A stretch of DNA of 64,000 nucleotides from Verrucomicrobiota bacterium (GCA_023391285.1 JAEWBF010000125.1:23020-87019); one strand, 5' to 3'; numbered from the stretch's first letter, positions 17,341 to 25,982 are shown. The notes: generated by a model from the letters alone, not told the origin. Numbers and translations: made by a program.

Positions 17341-18201
17341 ATGCTGATCCTGCACGATCCGCAATGCGCCGACTACGGCTCCTCGATGCGCCCGGAACAA
17401 CCCGCGCGCATCACGAGGTCCGCTGCCCACCTGCAAACGGCCCATCCCGACTGGCTCTGGCGCGTCCCCAACCCCGCCGCCGAAGACTTCCTCCTCTTCG
17501 CCCACGCGCCCGAACACCTCCAACGCCTCCAAATCGCCCGGGATTTCGACGCCGACACACCTCATTTCCCCAACATCTACACCCACGCCCGCCGCGCCGC
17601 CGGAGCCGCCATCACCGCCGCCGAAATCGCCGTGATGGACCGCCAAACCGTTTTCTCCCTCATGCGCCCGCCCGGCCACCACGCCACCTCCGAGCAGGCC
17701 ATGGGCTTCTGTTACCTCAACAGCATCGCGATCGCCGCGCTCTTTCTCCGCGAAAAACTCCACGTTCCTCGCGTCGCGATCTGGGACTTCGACGCCCATC
17801 ATGGCAACGGCACCGAAGCGATCGTCCACACCCGCCACGGCATCCTCTTCACCTCCGTCCACCAATACCCCGGCTACCCCGGCACCGGCACGCGATCCTT
17901 CGACAACTGCAAAAACTGGCCAATAGCACCCCACACCCCGCGCGCCGAGCACATGGCCGCGCTTCGCCAGTCCCTCGACGTCCTCATCGCCTTCGACCCC
18001 ACCGTGATCCTCGTTTCGGCCGGCTTCGACGCCTACGTTCGAGATCCAATCACCTCGATGTCGTTGGAAATCGACGACTTCGCCACCTTGGGCCGCTGGC
18101 TCCGCGAAACTCGCCTCCCCGCGGCCGCCGTGCTTGAAGGCGGCTATAGCGACGATCTGCCTTTGCTGATCGACGCTTGGCTTTCCTCATGGGAAAAATG
18201 A
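17341..18201 (+). CDS. Histone deacetylase-like amidohydrolase
   Basis: A 286-residue zinc amidohydrolase of the class II histone deacetylase/acetoin utilisation family, expected to remove acyl groups from acetyl-lysine or acetyl-polyamines. Motifs are RPPGHHATSEQAMGFCYLN (about 110-128, with the two catalytic His), WDFDAHHGNGT (about 148-158, zinc Asp and His) and SAGFDAYVRDP (about 226, zinc Asp). LEGGYSDD near the end is also conserved. The length is slightly short for the family but complete. It starts with ATG just after a repeat and ends 13 bases before the RNase D gene, so the two may be co-transcribed. Confidence 0.92.
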   Translation: MLILHDPQCADYGSSMRPEQPARITRSAAHLQTAHPDWLWRVPNPAAEDFLLFAHAPEHLQRLQIARDFDADTPHFPNIYTHARRAAGAAITAAEIAVMDRQTVFSLMRPPGHHATSEQAMGFCYLNSIAIAALFLREKLHVPRVAIWDFDAHHGNGTEAIVHTRHGILFTSVHQYPGYPGTGTRSFDNCKNWPIAPHTPRAEHMAALRQSLDVLIAFDPTVILVSAGFDAYVRDPITSMSLEIDDFATLGRWLRETRLPAAAVLEGGYSDDLPLLIDAWLSSWEK

Positions 18202-18214
18202 CTGGGATTTGCGC

Positions 18215-19384
18215 ATGATTTCACGTTTCCTTCCGTTCCGCGTTCGCCGATTGCTAGGTATCAAAGTGAGTTCACGCCCGCCCGCCTACACCCTTATCGA
18301 CCAGCCTGGTCAAATCACGCCACTCCTCGACGCCCTCGATCAGGTCGATGAGGTCGCCCTGGATACCGAGGCGGACAACATGTTCCATTACCGCACGCGG
18401 GTCTGCCTTCTGCAGTTCCTCGTCGGCGACCAGATCTTCCTCGTCGACTCACTCGCCCCGCTTCAGCTCGACGGCCTCTGGTCCCGCCTCGCGCAGAAAC
18501 ACCTCATCATGCACGGAAGCGACTTCGATCTCCGCCTCCTGCACGACTTTTGCCGCTTCCGCCCCAAGAGCATCTTCGACACGATGCTCGCCGCCCAACT
18601 CATCAACCGCCCGCGCATCGGCCTCGCCTCGCTCCTGGAAGATCACTTCGGCGTCAAACTCTCGAAAGAGTCCCAGAAAGCCAATTGGTCCAAACGCCCG
18701 CTCACGCAGAAGATGCTCGATTACGCCGCGCTCGACGTCTTCCACCTGCCAGCCCTCCGCGACATCCTCACGCGCGAACTCACCAAACTCGGCCGCCTCG
18801 ACTGGCTGAAACAACAATGCCGCGCCCAAATCGAGTCCGGGTCGATCGGCTTCGCGCCCGCCGACGAAAACGACTGGCGTATCGGCCGAAGCGAACGCCT
18901 TCGCGGCCCCGGTCTCTCCGTCCTCCACGCCGTCTGGCACTGGCGCGAACAAACCGCCCAACGCCTGGACGTTCCGCCTTTCAAGGTCTGCTCCTCCGAG
19001 CTTCTCCTGAAAATATCCAACGCCGCCGAAGCCGGCGAATCCGAGGCCACCATTCTCGCGAACGTCCACCTCGGCCGCCGCCACGACCGCCTCGCCCCAT
19101 CGCTCTCCGCCGCCATCAAAGCCGGTCTCGCCCGCGACCCGAAAACGCTCCCCCGCCGCCGCGGCCGCGATCCCAATCACGTTTCGCTCAGCCAGGCTGA
19201 AATCGAACGGCTCGACCGCATCAAAGACGATCGCGATAAAATCGCGGCCCAACTCGCGCTCGACCCCACGCTCATCGCCAATCGCGCCCAGCTCGCCCAA
19301 ATCGCCCGCGCGCCCAAGCGACTCGACGATCTGCTCCTCCCCTGGCAAGCCAACCTCCTCCGCGAAATCCCCTCCCTGAAATAG
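18215..19384 (+). CDS. rnd: Ribonuclease D family 3'-5' exonuclease with HRDC domain
   Basis: A 389-residue DEDDy exonuclease for RNA 3'-end trimming. The ATG at 18215 is chosen over an in-frame TTG two codons earlier. Exo motifs are VALDTEADNM (Exo I, about 46-54), MHGSDFDLRLLHDF (Exo II) and YAALDVFHL (Exo III, with the Tyr of DEDDy). SKESQKANWSKRPL between them is typical of RNase D. A helical HRDC-like region follows (about 215-300) for RNA binding. The TAG stop is followed at once by a palindromic repeat that fills the whole 34-base gap to oleC. Confidence 0.93.
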   Translation: MISRFLPFRVRRLLGIKVSSRPPAYTLIDQPGQITPLLDALDQVDEVALDTEADNMFHYRTRVCLLQFLVGDQIFLVDSLAPLQLDGLWSRLAQKHLIMHGSDFDLRLLHDFCRFRPKSIFDTMLAAQLINRPRIGLASLLEDHFGVKLSKESQKANWSKRPLTQKMLDYAALDVFHLPALRDILTRELTKLGRLDWLKQQCRAQIESGSIGFAPADENDWRIGRSERLRGPGLSVLHAVWHWREQTAQRLDVPPFKVCSSELLLKISNAAEAGESEATILANVHLGRRHDRLAPSLSAAIKAGLARDPKTLPRRRGRDPNHVSLSQAEIERLDRIKDDRDKIAAQLALDPTLIANRAQLAQIARAPKRLDDLLLPWQANLLREIPSLK

Positions 19385-19418
19385 GTAGAGCGAGGCGTCC
19401 TCGCCGAGCCGTCGCTAC
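19385..19418 (+). repeat. GTAG palindrome filling the rnd-oleC gap
   Basis: Begins GTAGAGCGAGGCGTCC and ends GTCGCTAC, with outer ends that can pair. It occupies exactly the space between the rnd TAG and the oleC GTG start, leaving oleC without a recognisable Shine-Dalgarno sequence. Related to the copy at 28709-28734 (GTAGGGCGAGGCGTCC). Confidence 0.8.
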
Positions 19419-21185
19419 GTGTCCTCCGACACCAACGCCAACATCGCCCGCCACCTCGCGCTGATGGCCGCCGCGCACCCCACGCGCGCCGCCCTCAAAA
19501 TCCCTCGCGGTCGCACGCGTTCCGGCGACATCGATTACCTCTCGCTCTCCTTCGCCGAACTCGACGCCGAAGTCGACGCCTGGTCCGACCGACTCACCAC
19601 CGCCGGCATCCGCCGCGGCGACCGCACGCTCGTGATGGTCCGCCAAGGCCTCCCGCTCATCGCCTCCGCCTTCGCTCTTTTCCGCCTCGGCGCCGTCCCG
19701 GTCATCATCGACCCGGGCATGGGCCTGAAAAACTTCCTCGCCTGCGTCGCCAGCTCCCGCCCGCGCGCTCTGGTCGGCATCCCGCTCGCCCAACTCGTCA
19801 GCCGTCTCTTCCGCCGCCCTTTCGCCACCGTCACCACCCGCGTCACCGCCTCCTCTTCACTCACCTCGCGCCTCACGCTTCCCAGCTCTCAACCCTCAAC
19901 TCTCAACTCTCAACTGGTGAACAGCACGGCCGCCGAACTGGCGGCGGTGCTGTTCACCTCCGGCTCCACCGGCTCCCCCAAGGGCGTCCGCTACGAACAC
20001 GGCATGTTCGACGCCCAAGTCCGCCTGATCCGCGACGCCTACAATATCCAACCCGGCGAAATCGATCTCCCGCTCCTCCCGATCTTCGCCCTGTTCAACC
20101 CCGCTCTCGGCATGACCACCATCGTGCCTGAAATCGACCCCCGCCGCCCCGCCGCCGTCGACCCCGCGAAAATCGTCCAAGCCATCCGCCAGGAAAACGT
20201 CACCAACTCCTTCGGCTCCCCCACGCTCTGGCGCAAAATCGCCGATCACTGCCTCGCCCAAAACCTCACCCTCCCATCTCTCCGCCGCGTCCTCTGCGCC
20301 GGCGCGCCCGTCCCTCAACAACTCTGGACCGCATCGCGCACCTTCCTCCCCAACGGCAAACTCCACAGCCCCTACGGCGCCACCGAATCCCTGCCCGTTT
20401 CGAGCATCTCCGCGTCCGAAATCGCCGCCTTGGAAAAACCACAGTGTAACCTATTAGGTTACACGTCCACCGCGGGCGCCTGCGTGGGCCGTCCGCTCCC
20501 CGAAATCGACGTCCGCATCATCGCGATCACCGATGCCCCTATCGCCACCCTCGCCGACGCCCGCGAACTCCCCCGCGGCGAAATCGGCGAAATCATCGTC
20601 CGCGGCCCCATCGTCACCCGCGACTACGACAACAACGCCGCGTCCACCGCCGCGGCGAAGATCCAAGTAACAAGTATCAAGTATCAAGATTCCCCTACGC
20701 CGCCGCCACCTCCTCTTGATACTTCCCACTTGATACTTCCCAATTCCGCGCCGCCCCACGGCGCGGTCTATCACCGCCTCGGCGATTGCGGCTACCTCGA
20801 CGCCGACAACCGCCTCTGGTTCTGCGGCCGCAAGGTCGAGCGCGTCGAAACCTCTTCCGGCCCGCTCTTCACCGAGCCCGTCGAACAAATCTTTCGCCAA
20901 CACCCGCGCGTCGCCCGCTGCGCCCTCATCGGCCTCGGCGAGCGCGGACAACAACGCCCCGCCGTCGTCGTCGAAATCAAACTTCGCAACTCCTCCGAAT
21001 CCCGCGCCTTGGCCCGCGAACTTCGCCAGCTCGCGCTCCAACATCCCGCGACTGCATCGATCAAACTCTTCTACTTCCGCGAGAAATTCCCTGTCGACGT
21101 CCGCCACAACGCCAAAATCCATCGCCTCACGCTCGCCCGCTGGGCCCATACCGCCAAAGGCTTCGAGTCCGACCCGAAACGCTGA
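19419..21185 (+). CDS. oleC: OleC-like AMP-dependent ligase, beta-lactone synthetase
   Basis: A 588-residue acyl-adenylate-forming enzyme. It matches OleC, which converts beta-hydroxy acids to beta-lactones in long-chain olefin synthesis. The adenylation P-loop is LFTSGSTGSPKGVRYEHG (about 176-193). The following PGEIDLPLLPIFALFNPALG and the SPYGATES segment (about 316) fit OleC better than acyl-CoA ligases. Start is GTG at 19419. Three inserted repeats are translated in frame: SQPSTLNSQ (about 157-165), CNLLGYT (about 343-349) and VTSIKYQDS to LDTSHLIL (about 416-441). All lie at variable loops, so the enzyme may still work. oleD follows; oleA and oleB are not in the window. Confidence 0.85.
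   Translation: MSSDTNANIARHLALMAAAHPTRAALKIPRGRTRSGDIDYLSLSFAELDAEVDAWSDRLTTAGIRRGDRTLVMVRQGLPLIASAFALFRLGAVPVIIDPGMGLKNFLACVASSRPRALVGIPLAQLVSRLFRRPFATVTTRVTASSSLTSRLTLPSSQPSTLNSQLVNSTAAELAAVLFTSGSTGSPKGVRYEHGMFDAQVRLIRDAYNIQPGEIDLPLLPIFALFNPALGMTTIVPEIDPRRPAAVDPAKIVQAIRQENVTNSFGSPTLWRKIADHCLAQNLTLPSLRRVLCAGAPVPQQLWTASRTFLPNGKLHSPYGATESLPVSSISASEIAALEKPQCNLLGYTSTAGACVGRPLPEIDVRIIAITDAPIATLADARELPRGEIGEIIVRGPIVTRDYDNNAASTAAAKIQVTSIKYQDSPTPPPPPLDTSHLILPNSAPPHGAVYHRLGDCGYLDADNRLWFCGRKVERVETSSGPLFTEPVEQIFRQHPRVARCALIGLGERGQQRPAVVVEIKLRNSSESRALARELRQLALQHPATASIKLFYFREKFPVDVRHNAKIHRLTLARWAHTAKGFESDPKR
19887..19914 (+). repeat. Heptanucleotide array (TCTCAAC)4 inside oleC
   Basis: Four 7-base units: TCTCAAC, CCTCAAC, TCTCAAC, TCTCAAC. 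Translated in frame as part of SSQPSTLNSQL. The same four-unit array occurs in miaB at 26442-26469. Confidence 0.85.
20444..20464 (+). repeat. 21-bp GTGTAACCTA palindrome, copy 3, inside oleC
   Basis: Same palindrome as at 13521 with T at the centre instead of A. It adds the seven codons CNLLGYT to OleC between EKPQ and STAGACVGRP. Confidence 0.9.
20664..20742 (+). repeat. Inverted heptanucleotide element inside oleC
   Basis: Left array of CAAGTAA, CAAGTAT, CAAGTAT, CAAGAT units and a right array of the complementary type (TCTTGAT, ACTTCCC, ACTTGAT, ACTTCCC) separated by a C-rich spacer. The arms can pair. It is translated in frame. A second copy with the same plan is at 21194-21272. Confidence 0.8.
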
Positions 21186-21193
21186 CGCGTTTC

Positions 21194-21272
21194 CAAGTAA
21201 CAAGCAGCAAGTAACAAGTGACAACACACCCGCGCCGTCCTCCTCTTGTTCCTTGCTACTTGTAACTTGATC
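21194..21272 (+). repeat. Inverted heptanucleotide element at the oleC-oleD junction
   Basis: Left units CAAGTAA, CAAGCAG, CAAGTAA, CAAGTGA; right units CTTGTTC, CTTGCTA, CTTGTAA, CTTGATC; a C-rich spacer ending in CCTCCT between them. It fills nearly the whole gap between oleC and oleD. The TTG codons of the right arm are the only plausible oleD starts. Confidence 0.8.
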
Positions 21273-22304
21273 CTTCCTCCCGCTACCACCCTCGTCACCG
21301 GCGGCACCGGCTTCCTCGGCCGCCGCCTGGTCGAACGCCTCCTCGCTGCCGGCCGCACCGTCGCCGTCCTCGCGCGCCGTCCCGCGCCCGATCTCGCCGC
21401 CCGCGGCGTTCGTTTCATTTCGGCGTCCCTCGACTCCCCCAACCCCGCCGAACTCGCCGCCGCCTGCAACGGAGTGGAAACCATTTTCCACGTCGCCGCC
21501 CGCGTTGGCGTGTGGGGCCGCTACGAGGATTACTTCCGCACCAACGTCCTCGGCACCCGCGCCCTCCTCGCCGCCGCCCGCGCCGCCGGCGTCCAAAATT
21601 TCGTCCACACCTCCACGCCCAGCGTCGTTTACAATGGCCGCGATCTCGCCGGCGCCGACGAATCCCTCCCGCTCACCACGTCCTGCCCCGCCGCGTATCC
21701 ACTCACGAAAGCGATCGCCGAACGCGAGGTCCTCGCCGCCCACTCAGCCAACTTTCGCACCATCGCCCTCCGCCCGCACCTCATCTGGGGCCCCGGCGAT
21801 CCGCACCTCGTTCCCCGCATTCTCGCTCGAGCCCGCGCCGGCCGTCTTCGCATCGTCGGCCCCGGCACCAACCAGGTTGACATGGTCCACGTCGACAACG
21901 CCGTCGACGCCCACCTCCTCGCCGAAGCCGCCCTGCGAAAGTGTAACCTAATAGGTTACACGCCCGCCGCCGCCGGCCGTGCCTACTTCATCACCAACGG
22001 CGAGCCGGTCGTCCTCTGGCACTGGATCAACCAACTCCTCGCCGCGCTCGGCGAACCGCCCGTCACCCGCCGCATTTCCCTCTCGACCGCCTCCGCCGTT
22101 GGCGCGATCTGCGAATCCATTTGGCGGATACTCCCGCTCCGCGGCGAACCGCCCATGACCCGCTTCGTCGCCGCCGAACTCGCCAAAGACCACTGGTTCG
22201 ACCTCACCGCCGCCCGCCGCGACCTCGGCTACGAGCCTCGCATCTCCATGGCGGCCGGCACGGCCGAACTCATCGATTACCTTTCCCGCGCCAAAGCAGC
22301 GTAA
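21267..22304 (+). CDS. oleD: OleD-like NAD(P)-dependent 3-beta-HSD family reductase
   Basis: A 345-residue short-chain dehydrogenase of the extended, 3-beta-hydroxysteroid dehydrogenase type. It fits OleD, which reduces the beta-keto acid in long-chain olefin synthesis. TLVTGGTGFLGRRLVERLL is the NAD(P) site; the catalytic Tyr-Lys pair is in AAYPLTKAIAE (about 141-151). The start is uncertain: TTG at 21267 or 21246, both inside the repeat element, and no ATG is available before the nucleotide site. CNLIGYT (about 226-232) comes from the 21-bp palindrome. The pairing with oleC supports the assignment; OleA and OleB must be encoded elsewhere if the pathway is complete. Confidence 0.82.
   Translation: MILPPATTLVTGGTGFLGRRLVERLLAAGRTVAVLARRPAPDLAARGVRFISASLDSPNPAELAAACNGVETIFHVAARVGVWGRYEDYFRTNVLGTRALLAAARAAGVQNFVHTSTPSVVYNGRDLAGADESLPLTTSCPAAYPLTKAIAEREVLAAHSANFRTIALRPHLIWGPGDPHLVPRILARARAGRLRIVGPGTNQVDMVHVDNAVDAHLLAEAALRKCNLIGYTPAAAGRAYFITNGEPVVLWHWINQLLAALGEPPVTRRISLSTASAVGAICESIWRILPLRGEPPMTRFVAAELAKDHWFDLTAARRDLGYEPRISMAAGTAELIDYLSRAKAA
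21941..21961 (+). repeat. 21-bp GTGTAACCTA palindrome, copy 4, inside oleD
   Basis: Identical to copies 1 and 2 (central A). It adds CNLIGYT between EAALRK and PAAAGRAYF of OleD without changing the frame. Confidence 0.9.
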
Positions 22305-22314
22305 GAGGCCCGCG

Positions 22315-23337
22315 CTATCCCCGCGGCGCCGGAATCCGCTCCGGCGTCATCCCCGCGCGCACCGCAATCGTCGCGCACACTTTCGGCACATACATCCGCG
22401 TCTCCGATGGCAGCACCGACGCGATGCCCGCAAACGTCGTCGCCTCATGCTTCTTCAACAGCCGCCGCACGCGCCCTTCGCCGGCGTTATACGCCGCAAA
22501 CGCCAGCGGCCAGTCTCCAAATTTCCCATACAACTCCCGCAGATACTTCGCCGCCGCACGCGCCGATTTTTCCGGATGCGTCCGCTCATCCGGCATGAAC
22601 GTGCTCAGCCCCAGCCCTTTCGCCGTCTCCGGCATGAACTGAAAAAGTCCCTTCGCGCCCACCGGGCTCTTCGCGTTCGGATTGAAGGTCGACTCCGCCT
22701 CCGCCAGCCACGCGATCTCCGGCGCCACGCCTTCCGCTTCAAACGCCTCGCGCACCACCGGCAGCAACTTGCCGGCATTCGCCGGAATCGGACGCTCGAT
22801 CATTCGTTCCAACCACAACTCGTAGTGCGGAATTGCCACGCGAGCAGGGGAGGGCGCCGATTCCTTCGGCCGCACCGGCCCGGGCTCTTCCTTCTCCTTC
22901 TTCGTCACCTCCTGCTCAGGCTCCGACGCCGGCGTTGCCGCCGCATCCTTCGCCGCCTCGATGTAGTCGATCCGTTCCTGCAGCCAGTCCGCGTAGTCCT
23001 CATAGCCCGGCAGCGCCCGCAACGCCACCAACGCCGCCTTCGCATCCGGCAAATACTCGGCCAGCGCCGACAAATCCTCATCCTCGAGCGCCGCATTCAA
23101 GCTGCTCGCAAACTCGTCCCATCGCTCCTTCGTCGGAAATTCGAACTGCTCCTTGATCTCCGCCGGCGCCAACTGATCGAACAACGCCCGCCCCGTCTCA
23201 TACAACGCATCCAGCGAAACCCCGTCCTCTTCCCCGGCTTCCTCCTCGGCACCCAGCGCGGTCGCCACCCCGAAAAGTGCCACGATCGCTACGCGGCGAA
23301 ACCGGCTTGCAGGTGATGTTCGACGGAACGTGCTCAT
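22315..23337 (-). CDS. Lytic transglycosylase (SLT family)
   Basis: A 340-residue exported peptidoglycan lytic transglycosylase. The ATG at 23337 overlaps the stop of the phosphatase gene (ATGA), indicating translational coupling. A signal peptide (MSTFRRTSPASRFRRVAIVALFG) is followed by an acidic helical region to about 125 and a Lys/Glu/Pro-rich linker. The SLT domain then carries the catalytic Glu in AEAESTFNPNAKSPVGAKG (about 213), then LFQFMPETAKGLGL and AFAAYNAGEGRVRR. These match MltD/Slt-type catalytic modules. No LysM repeats are seen. It probably remodels the cell wall in the periplasm. Confidence 0.9.
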   Translation of the reverse strand: MSTFRRTSPASRFRRVAIVALFGVATALGAEEEAGEEDGVSLDALYETGRALFDQLAPAEIKEQFEFPTKERWDEFASSLNAALEDEDLSALAEYLPDAKAALVALRALPGYEDYADWLQERIDYIEAAKDAAATPASEPEQEVTKKEKEEPGPVRPKESAPSPARVAIPHYELWLERMIERPIPANAGKLLPVVREAFEAEGVAPEIAWLAEAESTFNPNAKSPVGAKGLFQFMPETAKGLGLSTFMPDERTHPEKSARAAAKYLRELYGKFGDWPLAFAAYNAGEGRVRRLLKKHEATTFAGIASVLPSETRMYVPKVCATIAVRAGMTPERIPAPRG

Positions 23338-24698
23338 CGTTGGTTCAGCGCCTCCGCGACAACCGCCTTCAAGCGCAGTTCCGGCCGCTCGACAAACACG
23401 AGATCTTCGCGCCCGAAATACCGCCCGCGATTCTTCATCCCCCAATCCGTCGTCGCCATCCGATAGGTTCGCAAGTCGTCGATGTCTGTCGCTGCCGGTC
23501 CATCCGCAAACTGAAATTCCCCCCGCCGCTCCTCGAAGGGCGTATCCACATTTTGGTTAGCGCGCGCCAGCAACCGTTTCAGCTCCTCGCCACTTACCTC
23601 CGCCACGCAAATCGTTCCATCAAACCGCACGCACGCATCGAACGCCTCCCGCGTCACATTCCCCGCCGGCAACCCGTCGCCGAAGGTCGTGTTTCCAATC
23701 AACACCGCATCCACCCCCGCCGCTTGCCGCACCGCTCGCGCCACGAACTTCGCCGCCTCCTCGCGCGGCATCGCTTCCTTCGTTCGCCCGACCACCGTCA
23801 AATCCTCCGGCGACAAATGCCTCTCTCGCGCCCCCCGCACGACGTTCGCCATCTCCGCATCCGCCGGATCGTCGTCCCGAATCGCCACCTGCTCCACCTC
23901 CCACGTCACCTCTCCGCCCTCTCCACGTCGCAGCTTCGCCACCGAGAAAAACCCCTGCCACGCTCCCGAGTGCACATACACCGTCCGCCCCATCCGGTGC
24001 ACGAACCGCAGATGATCATGCGCTCCCGCAAACAACGCTCCCTCCGGCACCACCGGAAAAATCTCCCGGTCATACCGCACGCCCGAATGGCTCAACACCA
24101 CGCGCACGTCCGCTCGAGCAAACCACTCCGGAAACTTCTCCCGCGCCCAAACGGCCGGAGTCGTCAGATCCAATTCCGGCCGCACCGCCGCGCGATACTG
24201 CGCGATCAAATCCGTCGCCACGCCGACGATCACCACGTCCGTCTCACCCAACCGTAGCGCCGCTCCTCCCGGCGCAAAGCCTTCACCCGTCTCCCGACTC
24301 AGCAGACTTCCCACCACCACCGCGCCCGCCTCTCGCAATCGCCGCACCGATTCCGCGACATCGTAAAATTCCGCCTCGTGATTCCCCAGATTCACCACCA
24401 CCGCCCCGCGCCGCGCCAGCGCGCGAATCATCGCAAAATCCACCTCTCCCGCACTTCGCTTCGCCACGGCGTTTCCCAGCTCGAACACATCGCCATTGAT
24501 CAACACCGCCACCGGCACGCCCGCATGGTCGGCCCGCACGCGATCCACCTGCGCCACGAACTGCGCCGTCCGCCCATAAGCCGAATGCTGATCGCCGATC
24601 ACAACCAACACGACCTCGGGCGCCCGTGTCTGGCCGGCCTCCCCGCGCGTCCCGAAGAACAAGACCCAACCGACCGCGATCCAGAAAACCCCGCGCAT
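23334..24698 (-). CDS. Metallophosphatase / 5'-nucleotidase family protein
   Basis: A 454-residue exported calcineurin-like phosphatase with a 5'-nucleotidase C-terminal domain. The ATG at 24698 gives a good signal peptide (MRGVFWIAVGWVLFFGTRGEA); a TTG five codons earlier is the alternative. Metal-site motifs in order: VVIGDQHSAYGR, INGDVFELGN, NLGNHEAEF, LSHSGVRYD and FAGAHDHLRF, the last replacing the usual GHTH. The C-terminal part (about 290-440) has LIGNTTFGDGLPAGNVT and YRMATTDW, typical of the substrate domain. The substrate could be a nucleotide or another phosphoester. Its stop overlaps the start of the transglycosylase gene. Confidence 0.87.
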   Translation of the reverse strand: MRGVFWIAVGWVLFFGTRGEAGQTRAPEVVLVVIGDQHSAYGRTAQFVAQVDRVRADHAGVPVAVLINGDVFELGNAVAKRSAGEVDFAMIRALARRGAVVVNLGNHEAEFYDVAESVRRLREAGAVVVGSLLSRETGEGFAPGGAALRLGETDVVIVGVATDLIAQYRAAVRPELDLTTPAVWAREKFPEWFARADVRVVLSHSGVRYDREIFPVVPEGALFAGAHDHLRFVHRMGRTVYVHSGAWQGFFSVAKLRRGEGGEVTWEVEQVAIRDDDPADAEMANVVRGARERHLSPEDLTVVGRTKEAMPREEAAKFVARAVRQAAGVDAVLIGNTTFGDGLPAGNVTREAFDACVRFDGTICVAEVSGEELKRLLARANQNVDTPFEERRGEFQFADGPAATDIDDLRTYRMATTDWGMKNRGRYFGREDLVFVERPELRLKAVVAEALNQR

Positions 24699-24937
24699 CC
24701 GCCGATCGAACAACCCATCTTGGTCCCTCGCAAGTCGCGTCTCTGTCCATCCATCTGCGAAGGCGTCGCGGTTTTCTTCCCTGGCCCCTTGACCTTTGAG
24801 CCTCGCCTGTCCTTGTCGCGACTACTTACCCCGGCGATGTGAACGGTCGCGAGCTGTGCGTAATCGAATTTCGCAAATCCGTCCTCCCCTCCAGCAGGGC
24901 TGGTTCGCTCCCGTCAGCAAACCAACCCCCAGCTCCA

Positions 24938-25870
24938 ATGCTCCAACTCGTTCGCCCGGCGCTTTCCGCGCTCCTGCTCGTCACCTCCTTGTCTGCGCAA
25001 CCCATCGTGGACGATTTTTCCACCGGCAACGACTGGGTCACGGGCAAAGGCTCCGGGTCCGGGGCGTTTTCCGTTACCGACGGAAAGCTACAATACACCG
25101 CCGGCAGCTCGTGGGGAAACTCTGCGGAAGTGATGCCATCGAGCGGAGGCAATTTCACTCGGAGCGATTCCGATACCACCCGCCTTGTCGGCTATCTCGA
25201 CCAAAGTTGGTTCGTGCAGGTTAAAGCCACGATTCCCGAGTTCGGTGTATTGAACCCGGATTCTACTTCCACTCCTCGTCCGCAGGACGGATCGGCCCAA
25301 GGATTCATGGCCCAGCTCATCGTCAACGATCTGGCCAACGGCGCGTATAACCGCGGAGTGTATATCCAAGCTGGATACGACGCGACTTGGGGCCAAAGCG
25401 TGCAGGCAAGTTCCGGTGGCTGGGGCAATCAGCAGCCGTATGTCGGCGTAGATACCTTGGGTGTCCGCGATGTGCTGTTGCGCGCGGATTACGACGCCGC
25501 GTCTCATTTTTTCACGGCCTCGGTGTCGCTGGATAATGGCACGAGTTGGGTCGCGCAGACATCTTTCAATGTCACCGGCCCCGCTGACACCGCGCTCAAT
25601 ACCGACAGTGGTTGGGATGTCTCTGCCGACTTTTCCGACCCGGTCTTCGGCATCGCTCTGCTTGGCGTTTCCCACAATCTGGATATCTCAGGATCGAACA
25701 GCATCGTCTTCGACGATTTCACCTATGCCGGCCTGAGCGACGGCGGCTGGCCCGCGGGGCCCGCCATCCCCGAGCCCTCCACCTATGCCGCCCTCGCGGG
25801 AGTGGCCGTTCTCGGACTGGCTTTCTGGCGCAAACGCCGCGCCGTGGCCGCCTCGACCGCATCCGATTGA
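24938..25870 (+). CDS. PEP-CTERM sorting-domain secreted protein
   Basis: A 310-residue exported protein of unknown function. The ATG at 24938 begins MLQLVRPALSALLLVTSLSA, a signal peptide. The middle is a beta-rich segment with many Ser, Gly, Asp and Asn residues (DDFSTGNDWVTGKGSGSG) that looks like a lectin or concanavalin-type fold. The C terminus is a textbook PEP-CTERM tag: IPEPSTYAALAGVAVLGLA followed by RKRR. In this system an exosortase cuts at PEP during export; none is encoded in this window. A strong terminator follows. Function beyond surface or matrix location cannot be stated. Confidence 0.85.
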   Translation: MLQLVRPALSALLLVTSLSAQPIVDDFSTGNDWVTGKGSGSGAFSVTDGKLQYTAGSSWGNSAEVMPSSGGNFTRSDSDTTRLVGYLDQSWFVQVKATIPEFGVLNPDSTSTPRPQDGSAQGFMAQLIVNDLANGAYNRGVYIQAGYDATWGQSVQASSGGWGNQQPYVGVDTLGVRDVLLRADYDAASHFFTASVSLDNGTSWVAQTSFNVTGPADTALNTDSGWDVSADFSDPVFGIALLGVSHNLDISGSNSIVFDDFTYAGLSDGGWPAGPAIPEPSTYAALAGVAVLGLAFWRKRRAVAASTASD

Positions 25871-25893
25871 TTGCAGGCTCGTTGTTCCTTTTC

Positions 25894-25926
25894 ACGCCCG
25901 CCAAGCGCTCGCCGCTTCGCGGGCGT
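25894..25926 (+). terminator. Rho-independent terminator after the PEP-CTERM gene
   Basis: Outer arms ACGCCCGC and GCGGGCGT with an inner AAGCG/CGCTT stem, followed by TTCCGTTTCCCG. It begins 24 bases after the stop codon. The stem is strong, the T-tract is interrupted. Confidence 0.7.
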
Positions 25927-25982
25927 TTCCGTTTCCCGCGTTGACCCCCGCGGCCCACGGTTTACCTAGAACCGCTCCGCGC

